Shown here one piece after another: positions 43,001-58,000 of a stretch of DNA of 64,000 bases (position 1 is the first letter of the stretch; every line of letters begins with the position of its first letter). Where the stretch lies: the NCBI RefSeq assembly GCF_032118995.1, contig NC_092667.1, positions 1,108,931 to 1,172,930 on the forward strand. The letters run 5' to 3'. Below the pieces are notes generated by a model. That model was not told where the DNA came from. It worked only from the letters and a program-made list of their open reading frames with translations, and did not search any database. The stretch is from Asterias amurensis (lineage: Eukaryota > Echinodermata > Asteroidea > Forcipulatida > Asteriidae). Position numbers and translations under genes: made by a program.

Positions 43001-46000
43001 CATCTGAAGGACGCAGCAGTAATTGTTAAGTGTCTTGCTAAAGGACACAAGTGTCACGACCGGGACTCGAACCCACACTCTGCTGAACAGAAACACAAGT
43101 CCGTTGCTCTTAACAGCTCGGCTATGACATACCTTCTCGAAAAGCGAAGGGGTTGGCCAAAGTGTTCCTGGGGCCGATTTCACTAACGTCTATGTTTGCG
43201 ATCTTTTACTTTGCGACCACTAACGAGTCATCGCAAGATTGTCATCGCTCACTAAAACTTTGCGATGAGTGTTCTCATCGCAAAGTTTGAGTGAAATCAC
43301 TATCAAAAATCCATCGCTAAGTAGCGATGGATTTTGGATTTAGCGATCAATTTTGGCGTTTGCGATGAAATCGGCCCCTGGTTTGATTGGCAGCATATTG
43401 CGCCACAGCACCTTGTAAATTTCCATTACATGGTGCCAAGAATTAGGTCTCGTAATTCAAACATAGTCCCACACACATTGTACCTTGCAGGAAGTACTGT
43501 ATGTTACAGCACCAGGAGCATCATTGAGTGACGGATATGCGCGCTATATAAGAAGCCACTATATTTATTATTATATCGATCATCAATCTTTGAGGCGTAT
43601 TGGAGTATTAATATTTACCTGTCCTACAGCGAGGTCCATAGTACCCAAGCAGACACTTGCATGAGTAACTAGAACCAACTTTAGTGCACAGACCACCGTT
43701 GTAGCATGGATCTGGTGTACAAGGATCTGTATAAGTCAAGTGAATAAAACAAAATTAGGAATAACACTAGCGACTTTGCTTTTAATTTTAACTTAATAAT
43801 GGCTATTATCAAGAGAAATATTTGACTTCGCCCGGTACCTATATATGTGTTCACCATGCAAGTGAAAAAAACCAAACATGGGATGAGAGAAAATTCAAAT
43901 GGTTTTTCCTCATAGCTCAGTTGGTAGAGCATCTGCCCGGAGTGTCAGGGGTCTTGGGCTCAAATCCCAATGAGGACCATATGATTTTTTTTTCTCTCAT
44001 GTGTGCTTATTATCAAGAGATCAACCTTTTAATCATCCGAACAGAGCATTCTAAAAAAGCCTGTTAGAACTGAGTAGCAGTGGCCATATAACCAAATATC
44101 TGTCTCTTGATTGTGTCCAAAACTCCATACTTTTATCATCAAAGGCACAATCACCCCCAAATAATTCCTTGATCTACTCCTCTAAGAATGTTAGCATGTC
44201 ACTCTATCATTCAACACCACACAGTTGTGTGGTTTTGCATTGTATGTAGTATTCAACTCTCAGTGCAACTACGTATGTATACAAAGGTTCAAGAAGTATA
44301 CACATTTAAAGGCACTGGACACCTTCGGTAATTTATTGTCATAGACCAGTATTCTCACTTGGTGTATCCCAACATAAGCATAAACTACAAATCTGTGAAA
44401 ATTTGGGCTAACTTGGTCATCGAACTTGCAAGAAAAAGCACCCTTGTTGCACACATGTGTGTGCTTTCAGATGCATAATAAAAGGCTGCAGGCCTGAAGT
44501 ATTTTAATATTTGAGTGAGAAATTCCCTATTACTCAAAAACCATGTTACTTCAGTGGGAGCCGTTTCTCATAATGTTTTATACTATCAACAGCTCCCCAT
44601 TGCACGTTATCAAGTAAGTTTTCTGTTATTTTTTTTATAGTAATTAGCAATAGCATCTGTAATATATCAACACTAGAGGGCGCTATTCCCACAACCCTGG
44701 TTGCCAAGTCATGAGTTACTCTGATGAATAAGCATGTATCTGGAAGTTACTCTGTGAAGATATCCACTCATTTCATGGTGGCAGCGGTGGGATTCAAGCT
44801 TGTCAAAATATTCAACATTTCCTGAAAACGCACATACCTTGTCCGCCTCCAATCTCAACCAGCATGACTTCAAACCCTCCTAAAGACACAATCTCATCCG
44901 TTGCAAACTTGATGGTCATCCTCTGCCCGTCAACTTCCACATCGCTAGGAATCTGACTGCCAGAGTGAATCATGACCCGGTTAGCCGTAGCCGTTGTGAA
45001 TCCATCAAAAACACTCAGGATATCATTAGGAGCCTGGGTGGCGAAGGTCTGGAAGTGGGCTCTGATGCTAGTATTGGTGGCTGATGAGATGGACCAGGTA
45101 CACACTAGGTTATCGGGATAGTTAGCAGGGTGGTTGGGAGAGGCAATGTTTAAGGTACCGCTCGATGGGATGATCTTGGCTCCTCCACACTCGGTAACTG
45201 CAACAACAAAAGTATTACAAGAAAATAAGTACAAATAGGATAGCTAGTGAGATTTTCACAGGTTTGTTATTTTATGCATATGGTGAGATACACCAAGTGA
45301 GAAGACTGGTCTTTGACAATTACCAATAGTGTCCAGTGTCTTTAAGCACTTTTTCAGTTAGAAAATTTATCCAGCTCTATCAAATGACTTTGATACAGTA
45401 TTACTCCCAAAATGGCAGACATAGGAGTGTGTAAATGCACTGTGCATCATGCAATGGGTCCATAGATGCATTGACCCCAGGACTCAATTTCATATAGCTG
45501 CTGCTTAAATGTAATAAGCACGAAAAACTGCTAAGCATGTACAATTTCTGCTTATAAGAAGGAAACGGTAACCAGCCAAAATAACACAAAGGACCCTACT
45601 GTTTGTGATCGGTACCCAGCAATTATGCTAAGCAGAGGATGTTTTCAGAAACTAGCCCTGATGCAGAGTTCAAGTTGATGTCCATACATACCTAGTTCAC
45701 AGTGAGTTCCACTGTTAGTCGGCAGACAGCGGCACACATATTCAAACATTTGTTGCTGGCAAGTTCCACCATTTTGGCACGGGTTGCTTCCACATAGGTC
45801 TTCAATAATGGCTGGAAAAGAAGAACATTTCTGTATCACTTAATGTTTGTATCAAAGATCTGAAATCTATTGACTTACAATGCAGTACTACAATTCAAAA
45901 TAAAAATAAACAACAATTTGAACAATATAGTCACTGGGATCATTTCTTACACCAATTTGATTGTAAGACCTTCATGAAAAAAATTAAACTTTAGAACCAA

Positions 46001-49000
46001 AATCAAAGACCAATTGCATTGATTAGATTTTGTTTTCTGTTCTTCCAAAAAAAAAAACCTCAACTTTAAAACAACCCACACCTTAACCTGTGTAAACACG
46101 CTGGCAAACAAAATAAATACTTAAAGTACCATTCATTTCTGTCAAATCACCCAAATTTGATTAATTTGATATTTTCCACTCAAAATGCCAGTCATATTGG
46201 TTTTTGGTTTGTTTGAAAAAATGTACAATTTGTTAAACAGGGAAATTAAGTACTTTATTGTGACATTTTGGTTGATTAGAAGTAGGTCAAATATCCAGTT
46301 CGCTTGAGGGGGCTGTGGCTATTTTAGTCAAAGTGGTTTGTGGCCCTGATGGTCTCTTAAGAGTTATTTTATGATCGAGACAGGGAAGGAGCTAAACCTG
46401 ATGACCAAACACAAAGAGTGATGACACTTGAAAACTGGAGATCATTAACTTGATGATGGGACAACACTGCTGACGACTTACAATAAACAAATGTGACAGG
46501 TATAAAACATGCCCCCTTATTTTTTTAATCAACTTAAGTTTCCTCCTTCAACTAATTCTTTTGTAATTCGCGCGCCCTCAACGTCAGGTTTTGGGTGCTC
46601 CCATAATTCCTTTGAAGACAGCCGTCTATAACCAATACTTGTCTCTGTGTCATTTTGTCCTACGTCCATGTTACCATACCGTGGTTGTACCATGGTTGTA
46701 GTAAATGTCCGTTTGTCCTTTTAGGTTAGGGAACAAAGACATCTCTCTTAACCGTGTACCTACATGTTGTCATTAATTTGCTGATTATTCTTGATTATTA
46801 TAAATAAAGTACATCAATTACAACGTCATTTATCTGAAAAAAACACCATCAGAATTCCAGAACAAAAAAAATGAATGAATGAATAAATGATTCAGTGTGA
46901 TTTTTATATACCATACCTCATACTATGTTACTTTTGTAATTTTTACATAATGGTGCATTTCTGTATTGAATGACAGCATCAAAAGAAATGTTACTGAAAA
47001 AATAGCCAAATAATTTACTGTTATCATTATATGGACTAGTCCGAACTGAAGCGACAGTCTTACCTTGTTCACATAGAAGCCCAGTGTAGTGATCAGGGCA
47101 TATACACTCGTATCCATCACCAAGATTGTTACATTGTCCGTCATTCAAGCATGGACTGCTACCACACACAGACTGATCCGCTAAATAACAATTAAAATAT
47201 CAGTTACAACGTCATTCTTCTAAAAAAACGAAATGTCTTCATTCTACTACATTGTCCATCATTCAAGCATGGGCTGCTACCACACACAGACTGATCCGCT
47301 AAATAACAATAAAGAAACATATCAGTTAAAATGTCTTTCATCTGCCCAATTGAGTTCAAATTTGCACAGGTTTGTTATTTTATGCATAATGTGTATGTTG
47401 GGATACACCAAAAGAGAACCTGGGCCACTTTTCGTAGAGCTGCTAAGCAAAACAATTTGCTTAGCATGAAATTTCTTCCTTGATAAAAACAGGATTACCA
47501 ACCATATTTCCATTTGATGCATGTTGCTTTCTGACTAGTATTCAGCTGTTACTTGCTTGTCCTGTAAATCATGTGGAAATTTGGTTGGCATTCCTGTTGT
47601 CATCAAGGGAGAAATTTCATGCTAGGCAAATTTTTGTGCTTAGCAGCTCTATGAAATTGGGCCCTGGTCTTTGACAATTACCAAAGGTATCCAGTGACCT
47701 TTAAGGGTGGGGTAGTAGCTAATTTCTCTAGTCTACCATAGTGGTTTGGCTGTGCAACACGTGGGGTATAGTTCACGGGTTTTGAGGTTCAAACCCGTCT
47801 CACAGATCCCTGATTCGGTGAGATACCTACCTATTTGACATGTCTTTCCACTCCATTCCTCGGGGCATAAACATTCAAAGTTCTTGATGGCTGAGCCTAT
47901 TGACTGAGAACGGCAAATGCCACCGTTCTGACAAATACTGCTGTCACATGGGTCAATCTCAGCTGTAGAAAGAGACGGCAAAATCAATGACAGAAAAATA
48001 TAAATTAAAGGTCAATATTAGTGGTCAGTCAATATCAATTAGTGGTAAGTCAATATCATTGACAATTCAATATCATTGACAGGTCAATATCACTGACTGG
48101 TCAATATCAACGACAGGTCAATATCAATGGCAGGTCAATATCAATGACAGGTCATTATCAATGGCAGATCATTATCAATGGCAGGTCATTATCAATGAAT
48201 CGAATATCAAAGTCTAATATACAGGTCCATGACAGTTCCAAGAAAGGTCAGTGTACTTCTGTAATTTGTGGAAATGTGTTAGGAAATAAATGTGAGTTAA
48301 ATTTCCAGAATGATAGGTCAATACCAATGATAGGTAAATAGAATCCAGATATATATAAATCCAATCATTTAATCCCACCTACCTGTTTGGCATTGTAGAC
48401 CCAGCCATCCATCTTGACAGTCACATGTATATCCATTAATGTTTCCAGCCTCAGTCACTGAACAAACACCTCTATCATTACATGGACTGGGCTCACATAC
48501 TACCACTGCAATAAACACAAGATAAGACACAAAAAACATTGAACATTTGCTTACTGATAGATTTTACATTGATTTCTGTATGTACTAACTGCGATACACA
48601 TGATTAGCGCCTACACAAGCTTGCGTGTCGACACACATTTTGGCTATGAATGCTGAATGAGCTGTAGCCAACCGGTAAAACAGCTCCAGCTATATGTTTT
48701 TTTTTTACCCATACACTGGTGCTCCAGTGTTAGCACTGTATACTCAGTACAGGTCAATACTCCAGCTATTTCTTACGCTTAGTGAAATTGAGACTAAGTG
48801 ACTGTAGTTAACTTACCCTCATCACAGAGTGGACCTGTGTAGTGTGGCTGACAGTTACATGAAAACCCAGCGCCCTGGGCTTCACAGATGGCTCCATTGA
48901 GACAAAAGTTAGGAATGCAAGGATCTCGCACTAAAAAAATAGAATATCACATTTATCATATATCATCGTTTACAATGGGGAAAAACAAATTTATGGTTAA

Positions 49001-52000
49001 AACGTTGCGGAGTACCACTAACGTGTAATCGAGAACTATTATTAAAGCTATACAATCCCAGCCATATGTTGTTAATAATATAATAATAATATAATAATAA
49101 TAATAATAATAATATAATAATAATATTGTATTATATCTTGTTGCCCCCTTGGCCCCCTTTCATTGTTGGCTCTCATTGCACGGTCTTCTGCATTCAAACA
49201 TTAAGCAGGGGGGCGGGGGGGTTCAGGGGGAGTGGCCCAAGCATTTTTGACCGGAAATGTAGTCCTGGAAGCTAACATCTTAAGAACTTGGTCTATCCTT
49301 AAAGATAATGCTAGTAAGTATTTAGAATCTTGAATGACAAAAAAATATAATAAAGGAATTATACAAGATTGTTAAGGATAACATATCCTTGTTTAATTTC
49401 AGTCTGAAAGCTTAATTATTATGAAGGTTATCCTAGAACCCGTTTTTGTGTGAAATATTTCCCAATGAAAGTAAGTCATATTTAAGGAAACTGCACGTTG
49501 TATAAGTCATGTTAAAATAAATCGCCTCATATTAAAAATAAAAGCAACTGAACTTAGAACAATGTGTTTCCATGCTGAAAATTGTTCATGGTAAATGGTT
49601 TGATTTATTTTTACCCTTCGATGTTTCCTTAGATATTGCATTTGTATTGTATTTCTGTTCTTGATTTCTTCTCAGCTTAGGCTCACGTTTTAATTTTGGT
49701 TATTGTACAAATGTATGTTATTGTTTGTATTTAGCGCCATGTCAAGCACTTTGATTGATTTGCCGCTTTATAGACGATGTGACCTCTGACCTCACACGAA
49801 AACCATAACATGATTCGCGCGCATACCGCCGGGCAAAACCTTTGTGTTTTGGCAGCCAGCTAGAAAGTGTACGCAATCTTACTGTGACTGCGCAACTCAG
49901 TGCCCGGCGAAACATGACGTATAGAGTGTTTTGTCAACAGAGGGCGGTTTGAATGTAAACATAGGTCACATCGTCTATAAGTTTTGATTATTATTATGGT
50001 TTGCCCTTATTTATAAGTTTTGATTATTATTATGGTTTGCCCTTATTTTTTGCTGACTCACTCAACGATTTCAGCCCAAATGTTCACCTGTTTGTTATTC
50101 CATGTATATGGATGTTTATAATGGCTTAGCGGTTAAGAGAACCGAATTCAAACTCTTTCCACATACCTTGCATGCATGAAAATATTGTATGTTAAAGCGC
50201 CTTGAGCGTCACTGACTGACTGACTGACATGAGCGCTGAGCGTCACTGAGTGACGGCCATGAGCGCTGAGCGTCACTGAGTGAGGACCACCAGTGCTACA
50301 TAAGAAGCTACTACTATATTATCATTATTATTTTATGAACTTACCAGTTTGACAGGTATCCCCTACGTATCCAGGACGACATTGACAGACATAACTAGTA
50401 GTGAAGATAGGTAAGCAGGTTGCACCATTCATACAGGGTGAGCTGTCACATGGTAGAATAGCTGCAATAAATAACATGGAATAAACTGTTATTCATAAAT
50501 ACCTCAGACAGTTTCGCTATTCTTATTGGTGGAGAATAGATGATAATGACTAGCTGGAGCTGTTTATAACCGGTTGTTTTCGGATACGTTTAGATGCATA
50601 CTACTACGCGCATGAATGCATATCCGAAAACTGTCTCAGTCATAAAAATGCACCACACATGGGAATAAAAGAGTAGTGACTCGTTCTTAAACTGCCTTTT
50701 AAAACCATGCAGGGTCAGGGCCATGCGTTTAAGGGCCATGCGTTTAAGGGCCATGCATTAAAGGCCCGAGCTGGACGCACGGCCACAACCCTGTCGTTTT
50801 TTAAATGGCAGTTAAAGAACTTGTCGCTTCCCTTTTATTCCCTTAATATATGCCAATCATTGACAGACATACATGTAACTAGTAGTGAAGATAAGAATTT
50901 TGCACCATTCATACAGGGTGAGCTACATGTATCACTTTTTAACTTTGCTGAATCACAGAAAAAAGAGCGTCCCAAAAAGAGTGTTTTTCCAATGGAAAAA
51001 TTACCTAAAACCTAGGTTCTTAACTCAGTTTTCTTAGTTACACAAACAAACTTCAGCTATATTAATTTTGGTTTTTACCAATACAACGATGTGTGTTACA
51101 TGTAGCACTAGTACTTTCCTGAGTCTGTGACAGGCATGTTACTCAGATAGGATTCGAACCCACGACCCTTACAATTCTAGAGCAGTGTCTCTACCAAGGT
51201 TGCCCGGTAGCTAGAGGCAGTTCGAATCCTATGTTTTGGAAGCGGGTACCGCAACAATAGATGGGGTGTTTTTTCACAGAGTATACAGTGCTAACACAAA
51301 TCAGTGTATGGGTAAAAACCAAAATTAATATTCATTATTCCGGATGAAAATTTAACATCTATTATATAAACTTCAGCTAGAGTGACAGAGCAAACAAGTG
51401 ACTTACAAATCTCACAGTGGGTTCCAACATAGCCATCAGCACACGTGCATGTATAAACATTAGGTTGAGAAATCACACAACTTCCTCCAAACTGACATGG
51501 ATTACTTGAACATATATCACTCGCTGTTAGAATGGAATACACAAAGATTAGAGAAAACTCGCAAACATACATGTAGTACAGAAATTATTCAATCAATACT
51601 GTGCAAAGAAAAGTAGAAAAATATGAAGAAACAGTTTTAAACAGTTTAAAAATGACTACACAAAGCTTTAAAAAAGTAACATTTTGTTCAGTTTATTTGA
51701 TATTTCAAAAGTCTAGATTTCAAATTGGGGGGAGGGGGCACCCAGGGAGCACGTGGATCAATTAAGGAGGGGGGGGGGGCTTAGTTAAGCAAATGAAGAC
51801 AGATGTCTAAGTTTATTTTAAATTGGAGCTTCTTGCTGCTTTATATATGAGAATGCAATTATATGATTTAAGAAATTCTCCTCTTAAGAGACAAACATTT
51901 AAAAAGTATTTTAAAAAAACAACCAAACCACACTTTAGCCTAATTCGGTTGTGAGAAGGTACATGTAACATGCAAGTTGAAGTATCAGTGACCAGCAGCC

Positions 52001-55000
52001 GATTTCTCGAAACGTTAGGATTAATCCTATCTCGAGTTAGTTCTAACTGAAGATGGGTTCAATGCCTCCTAACATCTTAGGATTTGGAATTTAACTCGTC
52101 CTAAATCCTAAGATAATCCCAAGTTAGGAAGAGTTTGGTGAAATCGACAGCAAACAAACTTAAATGTGATCACAGCAACCGGTATGCAATCAAGAGTCAC
52201 ACACATTGAATATAGAAACATACCTCGTTGGCATAGGTCACCAGTCCAGTCTGGTGTACACTGACATCTTAGATCGGACCCATCCAATACACACAGTCCA
52301 CCATTCAGACATGGGTTCTCATCACATGGAGCTGTAGTACAATAAATTAATCCAAGTTTAAAGGGTATACGTACTTTTTCCTATCAAAAAACATAATGTC
52401 CACAGATTTACATTAAACTTACACAGTTTGAAGATTATGATAGTAGAAAATTTCCCTTGAAATTTTACCTACTGAGGTGCTGTAGTTTTTGAGAAATGAG
52501 TAAAAGTAATAATTTTCATCTCAGTTGTAGCATGTAAAAACAGATTAACCAGTTATGCTATGGTTTTGGTATAATATCATAACTGGTTAGGGGGATTTTA
52601 CATGCTAAAATAATTTTGGTCTCATGAGACCAAAATTATTTTGTGACTTGTTTTACTCATTTCTCAAAAACTACACAACCTTAGTTAGTCATATTTTCAG
52701 GGAAGCTGTCCACTATCATTGTCTTCAAACCCTGTAAGTTTAATGTAAATCTGTGGACATTTTGAAAAAGTACCTGAATCCTTTAAATCCCATGCATTGA
52801 TAGTCACAAACCAAACGGCAATCTATACACTGTCACTGTATCAACAGTAATCATTTAAGGCACGGGACACTATTGGTCCTTTCCCAATAGTAATTGTTAG
52901 CATAAAATTTACTTGATATTCCAAGCAATCGATATTGATAGTATATATGTACATGTACATTGTGAAAACAGCTCCCTATTAAGTTTTTGAGAAAGAGGTA
53001 ATATCTTACTCAAATAACAAAAGGTCTGAAATCACATAAACTTTGTGCAACAAGGGTGTTTTTTCTTTCATTCTGGCTCAAAACTTTCACAGGTTTCGCA
53101 TGTGTTTGTAATTTTATACATAAGTTGAGTAACACTATAGTGAGAATACAGGGGCCAATTTCATAGAGCTGCTTAAGCAAAAGATTTGCTTAAGCACGAA
53201 AATAGCTAGCTTATTTTTCACATGTTACTGGCAAAAATTAATGCCATATACATTGCTTGTGACTGGTGTTTAGCTGTTGTTAACTTAGCATAACAATTAA
53301 GTTGAGTCTTGGCCGGTAATCTGATTTTACTAAGCAAGGTTTTTTTTTACTTTAGCAAAATTTTGTGCTTAAGCAGCTCTATGAAATTGGGCCCTGGTCT
53401 TTGACAATTACCAAAGGTGCCAGTGGCTTTAGGTTGACTCATAAGAGAGACCTTCGCTTCACAACCAGAATTATTAAATGAAATGAATATATAGAGATAA
53501 TGTATACTTACAGACTTCACAGTTGATACCTGACCAGCCTGCTGAACAGTAACACTGATATGATGTGAAGCGATTATCACAAGTACCACCTACACCACAC
53601 GGATTACTCAGGCACGGATTCAATTCTGCATCAAGAACAAATACATCAATCTTAGTCTGTTTTTGGTTAATCAAACTTGTTTAAAGACACTGGACACTAT
53701 TGGTAATTGTCAAAGACCAGTCTTCTCACTCAGTGTATCTCAACATATATATGCATAAAATGACAAACCTGTGAAAATTTGAGCTCAATTGGTCGTCGAA
53801 GTTGCGAGATATAATGAAAGAAAAAACACCCTTGTCTAATTCTGAGGCTCGAAATCGAATTCGTGGAAAATTCCTTTTTTTCTTGAAAACTATGTTACTT
53901 ACAAGGTAGCCTCTTCACGGGGTTTATTCTATCAACAACTCCCCATTACTTGTTACCAAGTAAGTTTTTATGCTAATAATTGTTTTGAGTAATTACCAAT
54001 AGTGTCCGCTGACTTAAAAGGCACTGGACACAATTGGTATTAACTCAAAATTATTTGAATGTTGCCAGGTCAAATGCTGTTGCTAATACCCTGTCAATTT
54101 CAATTCAATTCAATTCAATAGACATTTATTTCCACAAAACATTTACACAATATTATAGTAATACATACAGGTATATATAAATGACAGAAACAAAATAAAC
54201 TGGCGGAAAATAAACTGGCGGAAAACGCAAGGCCCAAAATAAGCCAGGTAGCTTGTAGCGGCTTGCCTTTACATAACAAAATAGATAAACTAAAGGTACA
54301 TGCTTAGGACATGTTTATATCCCATCTCAAACAAAATTGATTATAACAGGACAACACCAAACAAAAACAAAATTTTCAGCACGAAAGCTTAAGGCTGCTG
54401 AAGAGATTTTAAAATCCTTCTTTAGAAGACTACATCGATTATAGAAACGCAATTTTAGAAAACTGTGCACGGAAATTAATTTGAACCTACCAATTTCGCA
54501 GTATGTGCCAACATACTGTGAGCTTAAACACTGGCATTGGAATCCACTGTCGGACTGGGCTATACAGGCTGCACCATTCAGACATGGACGACTAACACAA
54601 CCATTTACTGGAAAGAGAAATAAAACAGCTTCAAAATAAACAATATCACAACAGAAAACTGCTAAGAAACAAATACAACACATGTAGCTTCAAAATTTAA
54701 ACAACATGATGACAGAAAACTGCTTAGAAAAAAATATATAAATAAAAAAACTAAAAAAACTATTACACTGCAGCTCGGCCGGTTACCAACTTCTGCTAAG
54801 CGTCCATATTTGTCTGTTTATATTTGGTTTGCGGTAACACCATGTGTGTATCTACTTGCCAGGTGGATTATGTTCTTTTGAGAACTTCTCTTCTTTATAT
54901 TCTACTACTGAAGTAGATTTTCGGAACTCAGGAAACTTCTCAGTTCGAAAAAGAACTGTCCTCCTTTTAACTTCTACCTGGGCGGAAGGTAGAAAAGGTA

Positions 55001-58000
55001 GGGACTACTCCTTTTGCTTCAGTGGATCAAGAGGACTTTTCGTTATTTTTAAACTTCACTACCGCTGAGTGAGTTCAAATTGGTTTTAATGTTTTTACTA
55101 GCTTGCTCTAGTCATCGTCAGGAGACTGTATATTTGTCTGATAAGAAAATGCTTTACGGAATTGGGTCCAACATGATGAAATGCTTTAAAAAAAGGTACA
55201 CGTTTGGTTATTACTCAAAACAAATATTAACTTAACAACTGACTTGGTAACGAGCATTAGGGGAGCTGTTGGTAGTATAAAACATCGTGGGAAACGACTC
55301 CCTCTGAAGTAGCATAGATTTTGAGAAAGAGGTAATTCCTCACTAAAATAATAAAAGACTTCTAGCTAGAAGTCTTTTATTCCAATCTGAAAGCACACAA
55401 ATTCGTCCAACAAGGGTGTTTTTACTTTCATCATTTTCTCGCAACTCCGGCGACCAATTGAGCTCAAAGTTTCACAGGCTTGTTATTTTATGCTTATGAT
55501 GGGATACATTAAGTGAGGACACTGGTCTTTGACAATTACCAAACGTGTACCTTCCCTCTAAACAAAATAACGAAGTGTTACCTGTTTCACAGAAGATGCC
55601 AGTGTAGCCCCCTTGGCAAGAACAGGTGAGTTGAGTAGAGGAACTGGACTGGCAAATACCTCCATTTAAACATGGATTACTACCACAGGGATCCGTCACT
55701 GTCAAAAGAAATAAAATAAAAATCAGCATCTTCATTTATATAATATAGAAAGGTTTGCGGTAACACCATGTAATGACTATCTCTAATGAGTTGGGGTGGT
55801 TCTGAAAAGAACCGTTGGTTTCAACTCGACGTTTTGATCAGTATGCTCTGATCGTCTTCTGGAGAGAAAAGAATTAATCCATTGTACATGCTGAAATGAT
55901 TTTTGTCTCACTGCGACAAAAAATGTTTTTATGAAATTATTTTACTCATGTCTCACACACTACAGCACTTCAGCAAGTAATATTTGAAGGGAAACTTTTC
56001 TCCAGAAGACGATCAGAGCATACTGATTGAAACGTCGAGTTGAAACCAACGGTTCTTTTCAGAACCACCCCAACTCATTAGAGATAGTAATTATATGGTG
56101 TTACCGCAAACCTTTCTATATCAGATTTCCACCATGCAAAGTTTCAAATCCTACCTATTCATTGATATACAAATAATGTCATTTCAAAACATAAAATGGG
56201 TAGTGTTTTATTGAGCAATATTAGTCTTTTCAAAAATTATGGTTTTAAAGGGTTTGATAGAGTCCTTTTGTAGATCAAGGTTTTTGCCATGACACAAGTT
56301 CCTACTCACTGTGAATGAAGATGTAATAAAGTTTACCTGTAGAGGTTTCAGCTTCATTTGTCATCAAGTTTTTGAGAAGAAAAAAAGTGAAAATCACAGA
56401 GCAATGTTTCCAGGAGCGTCGCATAAATATATTGTACATGCTAAAATAATTTTCGTCTCACTGAGACAAAAAATGTTTCTGTAAAATTGTTTTACTCATT
56501 TCTCACAAACTACAGCACCTCAGCAAGTAATATTTGAAGCGAAGCTATCTTTATCTTCAAACCGTACGTTTAATGTAAATCTGTGGACGTTTGTGTTTTG
56601 TTTCAGACATAAGTACCCAAACCCTTTAATCCAACTCAGGCTTCTTATGCTAGTCTGAACACAAAGTTTGGTGCTCAGTATCACTGATAACTAAGGCCTA
56701 AAGATGGATGGCTGTTACACCAGGATGCTGCGTATGGCCCTAACCATCCCCTGGCAGGACCAGTATAAAACCTGTATGCCGGCTGGCCAAAGGCCACAGA
56801 GAAGATCCGTGAACGCCGCCTCAAGCTCGCTGGGCACTATATCCGCCACTCGAAGCTTGCTGCTTGCCCGACCATCCTCTAGGAGCCCACACAAGGCAAG
56901 GCCTCTCATGGGAGATGTCTTTCCTTCGTAGACCCCCTGAAACGAGACACTGGCTTGGCCAGCTACGCTCCTGCATGATGGATCTGAACATCTGGGAAAA
57001 AATCACTGGGCAACCTCGAGCTTCCACATGGCGCTCGACTTGATGAAGGCCTAAAGCCAAGGTAAGAAGAATAATGGAAGCACGTACCTATTTCACAGTT
57101 GACACCTGTGTAGCCACCAGCACATGCACAAACATACCCTGTGCCTTGTTTGTAGCATACTCCTCCATATTGACATGGTCCACTTAGGCATACATCCACA
57201 GGGATTACATCTTAAGAGAAGAGGACAATTGTACAGCTCAACAAGTCTATAATTCAGTTTGATTTACATTAGTTGCTGTTGAATACTAATGTACACATAC
57301 ATGTATACCATAATCATAATTATAATAATAATAATAATAGACCATTTTTATATAGCGCTTTTCACGCCCGAGGGGTGTCTCAAAGCGCTTCCGACATTAT
57401 TACCCCTGGTCACTGTGCCTTAAATCATTCCTTAAACCATCTCAGCTTCCTGGGGAGTATACAGGCTGTGCTACCCGGCTAAACCAATCACAAGAACCAT
57501 CTCTGCCCTCACAGGTACCCATTTACCCCTGGGTGGAGAGAAGCATTATAGTTACATGTAAGTGTCTTGCTCAGGGACACAAGTGTCAGGACCAGGATTC
57601 AAACCCACACTTTGTTGAACAGAAGCATCAGAGCTTGAGTTCGGTGCTCTTATCCACTCGGCCACGTCACCCGAGTACACTTTTTGTTACAAAGACACCA
57701 AATGAACAACAGATCAAATCTTGTGTTTGACACACTCAAGCACTTTTTCTTCACCAATGACACAGCGATTATTGATTGATATACATGTATAAATAACAAT
57801 GAGATAACAGCTACATTGGAGGTTTTTTAACTGTTGTTCTCTAAAAATTGACGTGATAAAAAGTGTGTGCCCATGGTTGTGGTTGTGCACTAATATGTTT
57901 TCTTTATAAACCTATATAGGATTTGAGGCATTTCATGGTGAGGTATCAATATATATTTGGTTTGCGGTAACACCATGTGTGTATCTACTTGCCAGGTAGA

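Noticed and set aside
43905..43985. Functional tRNA gene
   Set aside because: Anticodon arm pairs poorly and a genomic CCA is present, which points to retroposed or SINE origin.
54844..55068. 74-residue open frame
   Set aside because: Lies inside a half copy of the long palindromic element.
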